Shown: positions 7,630-16,577, counted from the first letter of the stretch. The stretch is 29,018 nt of DNA from JBHICC01 sp046759385 (GCA_046759385.1 JBHICC010000037.1:1-29018), one strand, 5' to 3'. Numbers and translations are program-made. The notes: a model not told the origin generated them from the sequence alone.

Positions 7630-7648
7630 TTCAATAGTCAATATTGAA
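7630..7648. promoter_or_regulatory. Putative LysR operator (19-bp inverted repeat)
   Basis: TTCAATA (7630-7636), GTCAA, TATTGAA (7642-7648) is a perfect 7-bp inverted repeat with a 5-bp spacer. It contains the T-N11-A arrangement usual for LysR-family sites and a TCAATATTGA palindrome. It lies in an AT-rich stretch between the LysR start (7609) and the pseudogene remnant. LysR regulators commonly bind such sites at their own promoter; that this protein binds here is inferred. Confidence 0.6.
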
Positions 7649-7702
7649 ATAATTGCTTTGTCAAATAAAACAGCCTCTCAGTAGACTGCGTTGACGAGGA
7701 GC

Positions 7703-8329
7703 CTAGTCGAGCAAACCACTCCATAAAGGAGTTTCCATACTAACCTCCTCTTTTCCCGGCCACCCTGGTCCTCTCTCTCCGCCAGGGCTGCCGGGGTCCT
7801 TTTCCCCGCTTTGTGCACCTCTAGCCCAGGCGTCCAACTTACGTCCGAACTTGCATGCGGTCTCGTAGGCGAAGCGCAGAATACGCCCCGCACCGGCGCG
7901 CGTGATAACACTTACGGACTCGGCGCGTTCGCCGTCGGGCATGACTTCCTGACGCTCTCCGGCATACATACCTTCTGTGTTCTCACGAATGGTGATGATG
8001 TTGACGTTGTCGTAGCGTCGCGCTCCTGGATACGAGATCGCCGGCCGCAGGTTTGCGTAAAGATCGAAGCGCTTACGCAAGGTGACGTTTAGCGAGGTGA
8101 ATCCTTCGCCGATCGGCGTGGTCAGTGGCCCCTTGAATGCAACCTGGGTCTTGGCGATGGATGCCTCGGTCTCCTCTGGGAGTAGCGCTTTGCCTTTTTC
8201 CAGTGCGCTCACGCCGGCATCGGCGAACACGTACTCCAGGCCACAGTCGAGCTTATCCAGGACGACTAGCGTGGCCTTCATGATCTCAGGGCCAATGCCG
8301 TCGCCGGCTATAATCGTTATTTTTTCGAT
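7703..8329 (-). pseudogene. Truncated isocitrate/isopropylmalate dehydrogenase family gene
   Basis: From 8329 down to about 7838 the frame reads as the N-terminal half of an NAD-dependent isocitrate/isopropylmalate dehydrogenase: KITIIAGDGIGPEIM, then LNVTLRKRFDLYANLRP with the substrate arginines, then IRENTEGMYAGE and RFAYETAC. Homology stops at about residue 165 of a family of about 335. The following 45 residues (Gly/Pro/Glu-rich) are unrelated and end at 7703. The catalytic Lys and the Asp metal ligands in the second half are absent. At the 5' end, no ATG, GTG or TTG precedes the conserved KITII in frame; an in-frame TGA is at 8357-8359, and the first ATG (8281) falls inside the domain. 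The gene has therefore lost its C-terminal half and probably its start. Confidence 0.8.
7755..7795. repeat. Strong GC-rich hairpin in the sequence replacing the dehydrogenase C-terminus
   Basis: Arms 7755-7768 (CCCGGCCACCCTGG) and 7782-7795 (CCAGGGCTGCCGGG) pair at 12 of 14 positions around a 13-base pyrimidine-rich loop. It sits in a GC-rich stretch (about 7740-7837), unlike the AT-rich DNA immediately beside it at 7620-7690. It could be the relic of an inserted element. No terminal repeats or transposase/reverse transcriptase frame can be seen. Confidence 0.5.
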
Positions 8330-8405
8330 GATTTCACCTATAGAGTCGAAAACGCGTCAGTGAGAATGCTTAGCCCATTACCGCCAGCGCGCTAACGATG
8401 ACGTA

Positions 8406-10034
8406 TTACGTCCGCACCGCACTTTCCTCGACGCTCTCGAGGTCAAACGCCGCCGCCATCAGTGCGCGCGTATAGGGCTCGCGTGGACTGTCGAAGATCT
8501 GCTCGGCCGGCCCGTGCTCGACCACTCGACCATCGCGCATGACGATCACCTCATCACTCAAGGCACGGACCACTTTCAGGTCGTGGCTTATGAATAAGTA
8601 GGCGAGCTTGTGCCGTGCCTGCAAATCGCGTAGTAGATCGATGATCTGCGCCTGAACCGACATATCCAGTGCCGAGGTCGGCTCATCGAGCACGACGAGT
8701 CGCGGTTTTAGCACCATCGCCCGCGCGATGGCGATGCGTTGGCGCTGACCGCCGGAGAACTCGTGCGGATAGCGATGACGACTTTCCGGATCAAGCCCCA
8801 CCTCCTCCAGCGCCTGGATGATGCGGCGTTCGCGCTCCTCTACCGGCTCTCCGCCGTGGATACGCAAGCCTTCCTCGATGATTTGACCGACGGACATACG
8901 CGGGCTCAAGCTGCCATACGGGTCCTGAAAAACGATCTGCATCTCGCGCCGGAGCGGTCGCAGTCTCTTGGTCCGAACTCCCTGGATTTGTTCCCCCGTG
9001 AACTCGATCGACCCTTTGCTCTTCTCTAGCCGCAGCAAGGCGAGACCTAGGGTCGTCTTGCCGGAGCCGCTCTCGCCGACAACCCCGACGGTATGACCCT
9101 CGCGCACATTGATGTCGATTCCGTCGACGGCCTTGACGTGTCCGACAGCTCGACGCAGAACCCCCGCTTTGATCGGGAACCAGACTTTGATCTCGCGCCC
9201 ATTCACGACCGACCTTGCTTCAGCGGGCGCAACAATAGGCTCGCCCTTCGGCTCCGCCGCGAGCAAACGCTGCGTGTAGGGATGCTGCGGATCGTCAAAA
9301 ACTTCCTCCACAGAACCGGATTCGACGACGGCGCCTGCATACATCACATGGACCCACCGCGCCATCTTGCGCACGACAGCCAGGTCGTGGGTGATAAACA
9401 GCATCGCCATACCCAGACGCGCTTGCAGATCCTGAAGCAGCTTGAGAATCTGTGCCTGAATGGTCACATCCAGCGCTGTGGTCGGCTCATCGGCTATGAG
9501 CAGATCCGGTTCGTTGGCCAATGCCATGGCGATCATCACGCGTTGGCGTTGACCGCCCGAGAGTTGATGCGGATAGGACTTGAGACGTAGCTCAGGCTCA
9601 GGAAGGCTGACAAGATTGAGCAACTCTAACGTGCGCGTTCGTGCGGCGGGACGCGATAGACCTTTATGCACCATTAACACCTCGTTAATCTGCTTCTCCA
9701 CTGTGTGAAGCGGATTCAGCGAGGTCATCGGTTCCTGGAAGATCATCGACACGCGGTCGCCGCGAACTTGACGTAGCGCCGGTTCATTAGCGCCAACCAG
9801 CTCTCGTCCACGAAATCGGATCGAGCTGCCCGGTGTATGCGCCGCTACGGGATAAGGTAGAAGCTGCAACACGGACAGCGCGCTAACAGACTTGCCCGAA
9901 CCGCTTTCCCCTACGAGTGCGACGGTCTCGCCCTGCGCGATATCAATCGAGACGTTGTTGACCGCCCTGACGTGTTTGCCGAGCTGTCGAAACTCGACAC
10001 CGAGCCGAGCGATCTGCAGCAAGGCTTCCGCCAT
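8406..10034 (-). CDS. yejF: Peptide ABC importer, duplicated ATPase YejF
   Basis: A 542-residue protein with two ABC ATPase domains in tandem. Walker A motifs are GESGSGKS (residues 42-49) and GESGSGKT (about 320), signatures are LSGGQRQR and FSGGQRQR, and Walker B motifs are LLIADEPTTALD and LVVLDEPTSALD. Each domain carries the oligopeptide/dipeptide-type C-terminal extension (HPYTQRLLAAEP and EPYTRALMAAAF). This fused arrangement is that of YejF, the energy unit of the YejABEF importer for microcin C-type and other peptides at the inner membrane. The ATG directly abuts the yejE stop. It is the last gene of the run. Confidence 0.93.
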   Translation of the reverse strand: MAEALLQIARLGVEFRQLGKHVRAVNNVSIDIAQGETVALVGESGSGKSVSALSVLQLLPYPVAAHTPGSSIRFRGRELVGANEPALRQVRGDRVSMIFQEPMTSLNPLHTVEKQINEVLMVHKGLSRPAARTRTLELLNLVSLPEPELRLKSYPHQLSGGQRQRVMIAMALANEPDLLIADEPTTALDVTIQAQILKLLQDLQARLGMAMLFITHDLAVVRKMARWVHVMYAGAVVESGSVEEVFDDPQHPYTQRLLAAEPKGEPIVAPAEARSVVNGREIKVWFPIKAGVLRRAVGHVKAVDGIDINVREGHTVGVVGESGSGKTTLGLALLRLEKSKGSIEFTGEQIQGVRTKRLRPLRREMQIVFQDPYGSLSPRMSVGQIIEEGLRIHGGEPVEERERRIIQALEEVGLDPESRHRYPHEFSGGQRQRIAIARAMVLKPRLVVLDEPTSALDMSVQAQIIDLLRDLQARHKLAYLFISHDLKVVRALSDEVIVMRDGRVVEHGPAEQIFDSPREPYTRALMAAAFDLESVEESAVRT

Positions 10035-11153
10035 CTACTTGACGCCCTCCGCGGTGGGCTCCGGTTTCATGCTGGCCGAGATCGGCCCAGCGTCTTCGGG
10101 CGGTGCCGCGCCAGCAAACAACTTGCGTGGGTCGAAAGCGTCTCGCACCGCCTCACCAATGAAGATCAACAAACTCAGCATGATGGCGATAACGAAGAAT
10201 CCGGTTAGACCTAACCACGGTGCCTGCAAGTTTGCTTTGCCTTGTGCCAGCAGTTCACCGAGCGAGGCGGAGCCTGGCGGCAGCCCGACGCCGAGAAAAT
10301 CAAGTGCCGTCAACGCCGTGACAGAGCCAGCCAAGATAAACGGCATAAAGGTCAGAGTCGCCACCATCGCATTGGGCAAAACGTGGCGAAACATAATCAT
10401 GGTGTTGCTGACACCGAGCGCCCGTGCCGCGCGGATAAAATCCAGGTTGCGCGCCCGCAGAAACTCGGCGCGCACGACACCGACGAAGCCCATCCAGCTA
10501 AACAGCAACAGTAGCCCCAGCAGCCACCAGAAGTTCGGCTCGACGACACTAGCAAGAATGATCAGTAGGAATAGCGTGGGCATGCTACCCCAGATCTCGA
10601 CGAAGCGCTGAAAAAGTAGATCAACCCAACCGCCAAAGTAGCCTTGTACCGCACCGGCAGCAACACCAATCGCCGCGCTGATTACTGTTAAGGTAAAGCC
10701 GAATAGCACCGAGATGCGAAAGCCATAGATCGTCCGCGCGACGACGTCGCGCGCTTGATCGTCCGTGCCAAGCCAGTGCACGCGATCGGGTGGCGAAGGC
10801 GCGGGTACTGGTAAATTCCACGCAACCGTACGATGGTTGTAACGCACGATCGGCCAGATCATCCAGCCGTTGTTGTCGATGTGCTTCGCCACATACGGGT
10901 CACGATAGTCCGCCTCGGTCTCGAACTCCCCACCAAAAGCCGTTTCCGCATAGGCACGGAAGATCGGCATATATAAGTCGCCTTTGTAGTAGACCAGAAA
11001 GGGTTTATCGTTGGCGATGAACTCGGCACCGGCGGTCATGGTGAAGAGGACCAAGAAAATCCACAGCGAGCAGTAGCCGCGCCTGTTGGCACGGAAGTTG
11101 TGCAAGCGTCGCTCGGTGATCGGCGAAATTTTTCTACCAAAGAATGTTTTCAT
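10035..11153 (-). CDS. yejE: Peptide ABC importer permease YejE
   Basis: A 372-residue permease of the OppC type. An N-terminal cytoplasmic stretch rich in Arg precedes TM1 (about 28-47). A long periplasmic segment (about 48-135) is typical of YejE, and five further helices follow. The EAA coupling motif is in DFIRAARALGVSN. The C-terminal 25 residues are polar and probably cytoplasmic. It pairs with YejB to form the channel. It starts 14 bases after the yejB stop. Confidence 0.92.
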   Translation of the reverse strand: MKTFFGRKISPITERRLHNFRANRRGYCSLWIFLVLFTMTAGAEFIANDKPFLVYYKGDLYMPIFRAYAETAFGGEFETEADYRDPYVAKHIDNNGWMIWPIVRYNHRTVAWNLPVPAPSPPDRVHWLGTDDQARDVVARTIYGFRISVLFGFTLTVISAAIGVAAGAVQGYFGGWVDLLFQRFVEIWGSMPTLFLLIILASVVEPNFWWLLGLLLLFSWMGFVGVVRAEFLRARNLDFIRAARALGVSNTMIMFRHVLPNAMVATLTFMPFILAGSVTALTALDFLGVGLPPGSASLGELLAQGKANLQAPWLGLTGFFVIAIMLSLLIFIGEAVRDAFDPRKLFAGAAPPEDAGPISASMKPEPTAEGVK

Positions 11154-11167
11154 AACTATTTTTATCT

Positions 11168-12292
11168 CTACACCTCGCGCGCCTCGAAATCGATACGCGG
11201 ATCCACCACCGTGTAGGTGAGGTCGCCGATTAGATTCATCAGCAGCCCGAGCAATGCAAAGAAATACAAGGTACCGAATACAACCGGATAATCGCGATTA
11301 AAGACCGACTCAAAGCCAAGCAGGCCCAGGCCGTCGAGGGAGAAGATCGTCTCTATTAATACGCTGCTACCGAACAGAATGCCTACAAAAGCCCCGGGGA
11401 AACCGGCAATGACGATCAGCATGGAATTGCGGAATACATGCCCGTAAAGCACCCGCCGCGTCGATAAACCTTTGGCCCTGGCGGTGAGCACATATTGCTG
11501 CTGCAATTGATCGAGGAACGAGTTCTTCGTGAGCAAAGTCAATGTTGCAAAGCCACCGATGACCATAGAGATCACGGGCAAGGTTATGTGCCAGAAGTAG
11601 TCGATGACACAGCCGCTCGTCGTTATACAGCCTGCGAAACCGAGACCGACATACTGTTCTGAGAGCAGTCTGCTCAGCGGGAACCAATCGAGGTAACTGC
11701 CACCGGCAAACACGACAAGCAAAAACACCGCAAACAGGAAGCCGGGAATTGCGACACCGACGACCAATGCAAAACTTGTCCACACATCGAAGCGGCTGCC
11801 GTCGCGTACCGCCTTGGCGATGCCCAGCGGTATCGAGATGAGGTAGACAAGCAGAGTGGTCCATATACCGAGCGAGATCGACACCGGCATTTTGTCGAGT
11901 ACCAGATCCACGACCTTGCGGTCGCGGAAGAAGCTCTCGCCAAAGTCAAATACGATATAGTCACGGATCCGGTGGAGGAAACGCACGTACCACGGCTTGT
12001 CGAATCCATAACGCTTCTCCAGCTCTTTGATGAACTCTGGATCTAAGCCTTGCGCGCCTCGATAGCGGCTTGGGGCCGCTGAAGCGTCGGGGGCGGCTGC
12101 AGCACCTAAGGTTTCCCCAGTACCTGTCTGGGTAATGCGTTGAGTGATATCTGCGCCCTCGCCTGTTAGCTGCGCGATTGCCTGCTCCACTGGACCGCCC
12201 GGTGCGAACTCGATGACGACGGAGTTGATCAACATGATGCCCAGTAGGGTCGGGATCATGAGCAGCAGTCGCCGGATAATGTAGGCAGTCAT
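11168..12292 (-). CDS. yejB: Peptide ABC importer permease YejB
   Basis: A 374-residue OppB-type permease. TM1 (about residues 9-29, IIRRLLLMIPTLLGIMLINS) is followed by a periplasmic segment with a low-complexity Ala/Thr/Gly-rich stretch (about 45-75), then the conserved LEKRYGFDKPWYVRF and five more helices. The coupling motif is in YVLTARAKGLSTRRVLYGHV. The length matches YejB of other proteobacteria within about ten residues. It starts 9 bases after the yejA stop. Confidence 0.92.
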   Translation of the reverse strand: MTAYIIRRLLLMIPTLLGIMLINSVVIEFAPGGPVEQAIAQLTGEGADITQRITQTGTGETLGAAAAPDASAAPSRYRGAQGLDPEFIKELEKRYGFDKPWYVRFLHRIRDYIVFDFGESFFRDRKVVDLVLDKMPVSISLGIWTTLLVYLISIPLGIAKAVRDGSRFDVWTSFALVVGVAIPGFLFAVFLLVVFAGGSYLDWFPLSRLLSEQYVGLGFAGCITTSGCVIDYFWHITLPVISMVIGGFATLTLLTKNSFLDQLQQQYVLTARAKGLSTRRVLYGHVFRNSMLIVIAGFPGAFVGILFGSSVLIETIFSLDGLGLLGFESVFNRDYPVVFGTLYFFALLGLLMNLIGDLTYTVVDPRIDFEAREV

Positions 12293-12301
12293 CGCGGACT
12301 G

Positions 12302-14344
12302 TTATGCCGTTGGTTTTTGCATAACGCGGCGGAAAACGAAGAAACCGGCGAGTAGTAGTCCAGCCACCGCGGCCAAAGTCATCCCGATGCCAGGTCTGTC
12401 GCGTTGTCCAGTGTTAGCGGTCTCGCGCGTCGTTCCACGTTCGGCTTCCAGCCGCGCGGCTTTGTCGTGATCAAACCACCAAAGATTGGTCGAGGTACCG
12501 AATTTCGCCGTCACGCCAGGCCTGGAGAACTTGTCCCAATACAGAATGCGCTGGTAACGCAAGTGCCAGTTAGGAATGACGTAGTAACCGTGAAGAAGCA
12601 CTCGGTCGAGCGCGCGTACACGCGCCACCAGACTCTCTCGATTCGGCGATGTGATAACAAGCTCAATCAGCTCATCCACGACCGGATCCTTGATACCGGC
12701 GTAGTTGCGCGCAGCCGTTGAATCGGCGGCAGCGCTGCTCCAATAGCTGCGTTGTTCGTTGCCAGGTGATTCTGACTCGCCCCACACGTTTATAAACATG
12801 TCGAAGTCGAAACTGCGCAGTCGGTTGATGTATTGCGACGAGTCGACGAGACGGGTGCGAGCATCAATGCCGAGACGCTTCAGGTTCCGCGCAAACGGCA
12901 ACACGATGCGCTCGAATGCTTTGCTGACGAGCAAAATCTCGAATCGCATCGGTCGGCCCGTGTGCATATTGACCAACTTCATGTCTCGCACAATCCAACC
13001 AGCTTCCTCTAACAATTTGAACGCCTGGCGCAAGTTAGCACGCGGCCAGCCGCTGCCGTCTGTGCTCGGCGCGCGGTACATGGTGGTAAAGACGTCTTCG
13101 GGAAGGCGGCCGCGGTAACGTTCGAGTATCTCGAGCTCTTCGCCGTTGGGCAATCCGGTAGCAGCGAGCTCTGAATTGGAGAAGTAGCTTTCGCTTCGGG
13201 TATATTGGTCGAAGAAGAGATTACGGTTAGTCCATTCGAAATCAAACGCATAAGCGAGTGCCCGGCGCACGCGGGAGTCCTTGAAAATCTCGCGGCGGCT
13301 GTTGAATACAAACGCCTGCATGCCGGTCGGCAACTGGTGCGGTACAGTCTCCTTCTTAAGCCAGCCTTTGCGCACGGGAGGCACGTCGTAATCAAGGGCC
13401 CACGCCTTGGCTTGATTCTCCGCACGAAAATCGATCTCACCTGCCTTCAGCGCTTGACGGATCACCGTGTCATCTCGATAGTAATCGATGCGGATGCGAT
13501 CAAAGTTGTTTTGACCCTTGTTCACCGGTAGACCCTGACCCCAGTAACCCTCCACGCGTTCCTGAACGATGAACCGCGCCGGTTCGAATTGCGCGATTCG
13601 ATACGGCCCACTCGTCAAAGGGGGTTCCAACGTTGTGCGCTCGAAGTCGTGCTTGAGCTTACCCTCGCCATCGCGCTCCTCCCAGTAATGCTTCGGCAGA
13701 ATCGGTAATTGGCCAACGATCAACGGAAGCTCGCGGTTGCCTTTCTCGGAGAACGTGAACTTCACCCGCCGCGGACCCACCTTTTCCGCGCGCTCAACGC
13801 TTGCATAGTAGAAGCGGTAAAACGGCTGACCTTTTTTCTTCAGGGTTTCGAGCGACCAGGTCACGTCTTCTACGCTAATCTCTTTACCGTCATGCCAGCG
13901 TGCTTGTGGGCGCAATGTGAATGTTACCCACGAGCGGTCCTCCGGTAACTCGATCGACTCCGCTATCAGCCCATATTCAGTAAACGGCTCGTCCGCGCTG
14001 GCGGCAAGTAATGTTTCAAAGTATCCCTGGCCAATACCCGGATTTCCTTTGGGAATAAGCGGATTGAAGCTGTCGAACGTGCCATTAGCCGCCAAGCGGA
14101 TAGTGCCACCCTTAGGCGCGTCGGGATTCACATAATCGAAGTGTTGAAAGTCGGGACCATACTTCGGCTTACCGTGCATGGCGATGGCGTGGGTAACGAT
14201 GACGTCACCCGCCCATGCATCGACACCGACGATACTTATTAATAGCGCCGCCGTGATCTTGATGAGGTATCTCGGCAAGCTCTTGCGCAACGATCCGTCG
14301 GCCGACGGACCTCGGTCTGCTCGTGGTCGCGCTACCTGCTTCAT
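12302..14344 (-). CDS. yejA: Peptide-binding protein YejA with a C-terminal membrane anchor
   Basis: A 680-residue family-5 (DppA/OppA-like) substrate-binding protein. A basic N-region of about 26 residues precedes a hydrophobic signal segment (YLIKITAALLISIVGVDAWA), with likely cleavage after AWA. The mature domain begins with the YejA-type DVIVTHAIAMHGKPKYG and contains FNPLIPKGNPGIGQG and the TLRPQARWHDGKEI motif. After the normal end (NLWWFDHDKA) comes a polar linker and a hydrophobic helix (MTLAAVAGLLLAGFFVF), then RRVMQKPTA. The binding protein may thus be tethered to the inner membrane, which is unusual for this family. The ATG overlaps the kinase stop (ATGA), so the importer is coupled to the two-component system. 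Confidence 0.92.
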   Translation of the reverse strand: MKQVARPRADRGPSADGSLRKSLPRYLIKITAALLISIVGVDAWAGDVIVTHAIAMHGKPKYGPDFQHFDYVNPDAPKGGTIRLAANGTFDSFNPLIPKGNPGIGQGYFETLLAASADEPFTEYGLIAESIELPEDRSWVTFTLRPQARWHDGKEISVEDVTWSLETLKKKGQPFYRFYYASVERAEKVGPRRVKFTFSEKGNRELPLIVGQLPILPKHYWEERDGEGKLKHDFERTTLEPPLTSGPYRIAQFEPARFIVQERVEGYWGQGLPVNKGQNNFDRIRIDYYRDDTVIRQALKAGEIDFRAENQAKAWALDYDVPPVRKGWLKKETVPHQLPTGMQAFVFNSRREIFKDSRVRRALAYAFDFEWTNRNLFFDQYTRSESYFSNSELAATGLPNGEELEILERYRGRLPEDVFTTMYRAPSTDGSGWPRANLRQAFKLLEEAGWIVRDMKLVNMHTGRPMRFEILLVSKAFERIVLPFARNLKRLGIDARTRLVDSSQYINRLRSFDFDMFINVWGESESPGNEQRSYWSSAAADSTAARNYAGIKDPVVDELIELVITSPNRESLVARVRALDRVLLHGYYVIPNWHLRYQRILYWDKFSRPGVTAKFGTSTNLWWFDHDKAARLEAERGTTRETANTGQRDRPGIGMTLAAVAGLLLAGFFVFRRVMQKPTA

Positions 14345-15768
14345 TCTCGCTTGGACATACGCATCTCCTGAAGTTCAGCAGACACGCTACTAAGATCCGG
14401 CCCATTGACTAGGTCAAAGCGAAGATCAACACGAAGCCCGGGCTCATTGTCCCGCAACTGGACCCGCGCGCGATGCAGCTTAGCTACCGCAGCGACCAGG
14501 CTTAGTCCGAGCCCGCTGCCGGGCGTTGTTCGACTGGGTTCCATTCTGAAAAAACGTTGGAACACCTTCTCCCGCGCCGCCGCCGGAATCCCGGGCCCGT
14601 CGTCGGCGATGCTGATACACGGCCTTTGCGATTCCTGATCTAGCGCGATATCGATGGTCCCGCCGTTTGGCGCGTATTTGATGGCATTGTCAACTAGATT
14701 GGCAATAGCCTGAAACAGCAGGTCGCGGTCCGCGGTAACGTGGGCGTCGTGTACGACGCTAACCACCAATCGTTGCCCTTTATCCTCGGCCAGTGGTTCG
14801 TAAAGCTCCGCCACGTCTCGCAGCAACGCGCCTAGGTCCACCTCCTTGAACCCTGCACGATATGCATCAGATTCGATGCGTGCGATGCGCAACAACGCAC
14901 TAAACGTTGAAAGAAGCTTGTCTGCCTCCAGAATAGCTCTATCGATATCCTCACGGAGCTGCTCGCTGTCGACAGCCTGTCGCTGCAGCTGCTCCAAGCG
15001 GTGGCGCAGATGTGCAAGCGGTGTCTTTAGATCGTGAGCAATGTTGTCGGATACGCGACGCACATCTTCCATGTGCGCTTCGATCTGCGCTAGCATGCTG
15101 TTCAGGTTATCGGCAAGCTTATCGAAGTCATCACCCGTACCGGTGGTCGGGATGCGACGCGAGAGGTCGCCGGTCATAATCTCGTGGCTGGTATCCGTAA
15201 TGGTCTCTATCCGACGCACCGTGCTTCTTGTCATCATCACACCACCCGCAAGCGCCATGATCACTGTGATTAAGGCACCCCAGCCAAGTGCTCTGATTAC
15301 CTGGCGGCGGACAGCATCGACCTCGTGCATATCGCGCCCCACGAGTAGGTAAAAGCCGCCTCTAAGCTCGAACGTTCGTGCGCGCGCCCGGTGCACTTCG
15401 CCGCTACCTGAGGAGTAATCCTCCAACCGGAACATCACCCATCCGTCTGGCGTTTTCGGCGCCGCGGGCCAACCATTAAGATTCCCTACCAGCGGTCGCA
15501 AGTTTGGGTCTGCTAACAGGTAAATCGATGAGCCCGCCGGTTGTCGCGAGAGGCGTTCCGCAATCACGTCGGTGAGCCCAGTGAGACCCGTAAGCCGATA
15601 GCGCTCGGCAAGTCCAGTGATCTCGGCCTCGATGATTGCGTCGGTTTGTCGTCCCACAGAGGCGGCTGTCGACCAGTAGATGAAACCCAGCAGGATCAGC
15701 ACGGAGGCGCCGAACAGCACCATGTAGATCAGCGCCAGTCGAAAGGTCGAGCTACGCAGCAGTCTCAT
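14341..15768 (-). CDS. Two-component sensor histidine kinase
   Basis: A 475-residue membrane kinase: TM1 at about 10-32, a periplasmic sensor of about 125 residues with no family I recognise, TM2 at about 160-180, HAMP (about 181-235), the phospho-acceptor His245 in NIAHDLKTPLAHLR, and an ATPase domain with NLVDNAIKYAPNGG (N box), DDGPGIP (G1) and GSGLGLSLV (G2). I prefer the ATG at 15768 over an in-frame GTG at 15795; both lie inside or overlap the regulator gene, and neither has a clear ribosome binding site. It overlaps the regulator by 17 bases at one end and yejA by 4 at the other, suggesting it regulates, or senses through, YejABEF. Confidence 0.92.
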   Translation of the reverse strand: MRLLRSSTFRLALIYMVLFGASVLILLGFIYWSTAASVGRQTDAIIEAEITGLAERYRLTGLTGLTDVIAERLSRQPAGSSIYLLADPNLRPLVGNLNGWPAAPKTPDGWVMFRLEDYSSGSGEVHRARARTFELRGGFYLLVGRDMHEVDAVRRQVIRALGWGALITVIMALAGGVMMTRSTVRRIETITDTSHEIMTGDLSRRIPTTGTGDDFDKLADNLNSMLAQIEAHMEDVRRVSDNIAHDLKTPLAHLRHRLEQLQRQAVDSEQLREDIDRAILEADKLLSTFSALLRIARIESDAYRAGFKEVDLGALLRDVAELYEPLAEDKGQRLVVSVVHDAHVTADRDLLFQAIANLVDNAIKYAPNGGTIDIALDQESQRPCISIADDGPGIPAAAREKVFQRFFRMEPSRTTPGSGLGLSLVAAVAKLHRARVQLRDNEPGLRVDLRFDLVNGPDLSSVSAELQEMRMSKRE

Positions 15769-16441
15769 CAGGGGCACGGAGCATGTATCCAGCACCGCGA
15801 ACTGTGTGGAGCAACGGTCGGTCGAAATCTTTGTCGATCTTTCGCCGCAGCCGACTGACGTGGACGTCGATCACATTCGTCTGCGGATCGAAATGATAGT
15901 CCCATACGTTCTCCAACAACATAGTCCGAGTCACAACCTGACTGGCGTGACGCATTAAGTACTCAAGCAATCGAAACTCGCGCGGCTGCAGCTCTATCGA
16001 TTGCCCGGCACGCTTGACGATCCTCGCAAGCAAATCCATTTCCAGATCGCCAACGTGTAGTACCGTCTCCGCAGAGACAGCATCCTTACGTCGCACCAGC
16101 GCTTCAAGACGCGCTAGCAGTTCCGAGTAGGCGAACGGCTTGACCAAATAATCATCGCCGCCCGCGCGCAGCCCATGCACCCTGTCATCGACCTCACCGA
16201 GCGCGCTTAGGATAAGCACCGGGGTGCTATTGTTGGACCCACGTAACGTCTGAATAAGCGACAGACCATCGACACCAGGAAGCATGCGGTCAACAATCAG
16301 CGCGTCATAGTGCTGCTCGACAGCCATGAAAAGACCTTCTTTGCCGTCTTTGGCATGGTCAACGACATGTCCGCTTTCCTTCAACGCTTTGGCGATGTAG
16401 GAGGCGGTGTTCATATCGTCTTCGACAACGAGAATGCGCAT
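15752..16441 (-). CDS. OmpR/PhoB-family response regulator
   Basis: A 229-residue regulator with a receiver domain (acidic pocket EDD at residues 7-9, phosphorylated Asp51 in LIVDRMLPGVDG, Lys in DDYLVKPFAYSEL) and a winged-helix DNA-binding domain (from about 125: LQPREFRLLEYLMRH, then VIDVHVSRLRRKIDKDF, ending VRGAGYMLRA). A GGAGTG ribosome binding site precedes the ATG at 16441. It is the first gene of a likely operon with the kinase and yejABEF, downstream of the protease terminator. Confidence 0.95.
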   Translation of the reverse strand: MRILVVEDDMNTASYIAKALKESGHVVDHAKDGKEGLFMAVEQHYDALIVDRMLPGVDGLSLIQTLRGSNNSTPVLILSALGEVDDRVHGLRAGGDDYLVKPFAYSELLARLEALVRRKDAVSAETVLHVGDLEMDLLARIVKRAGQSIELQPREFRLLEYLMRHASQVVTRTMLLENVWDYHFDPQTNVIDVHVSRLRRKIDKDFDRPLLHTVRGAGYMLRAPDETAA

Positions 16442-16540
16442 TTTTCACTCCGATCACGACGAGATAATAGCATGGGCCTACGGCTGACCCATCGGCCTGC
16501 GCTTTCACGAGTCCCGTACGCCCCGACTTATGACGCCCAA

Positions 16541-16577
16541 TAAAAGTGGCCGGCGCCCCGAAGGCCACCGGCCACTT
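16541..16577 (-). terminator. Rho-independent terminator after the protease gene
   Basis: On the minus strand AAGTGGCCGG (16577-16568) and CCGGCCACTT (16553-16544) form a perfect 10-bp stem with a GC-rich loop, followed directly by TTTTA. It lies 25 bases past the protease stop and separates it from the response regulator operon. Confidence 0.85.

Noticed and set aside
7703..7837. Group II intron or retroelement start in the dehydrogenase remnant
   Set aside because: No reverse transcriptase frame, domain V hairpin or intron boundary is visible, so only an unidentified GC-rich insert can be claimed.
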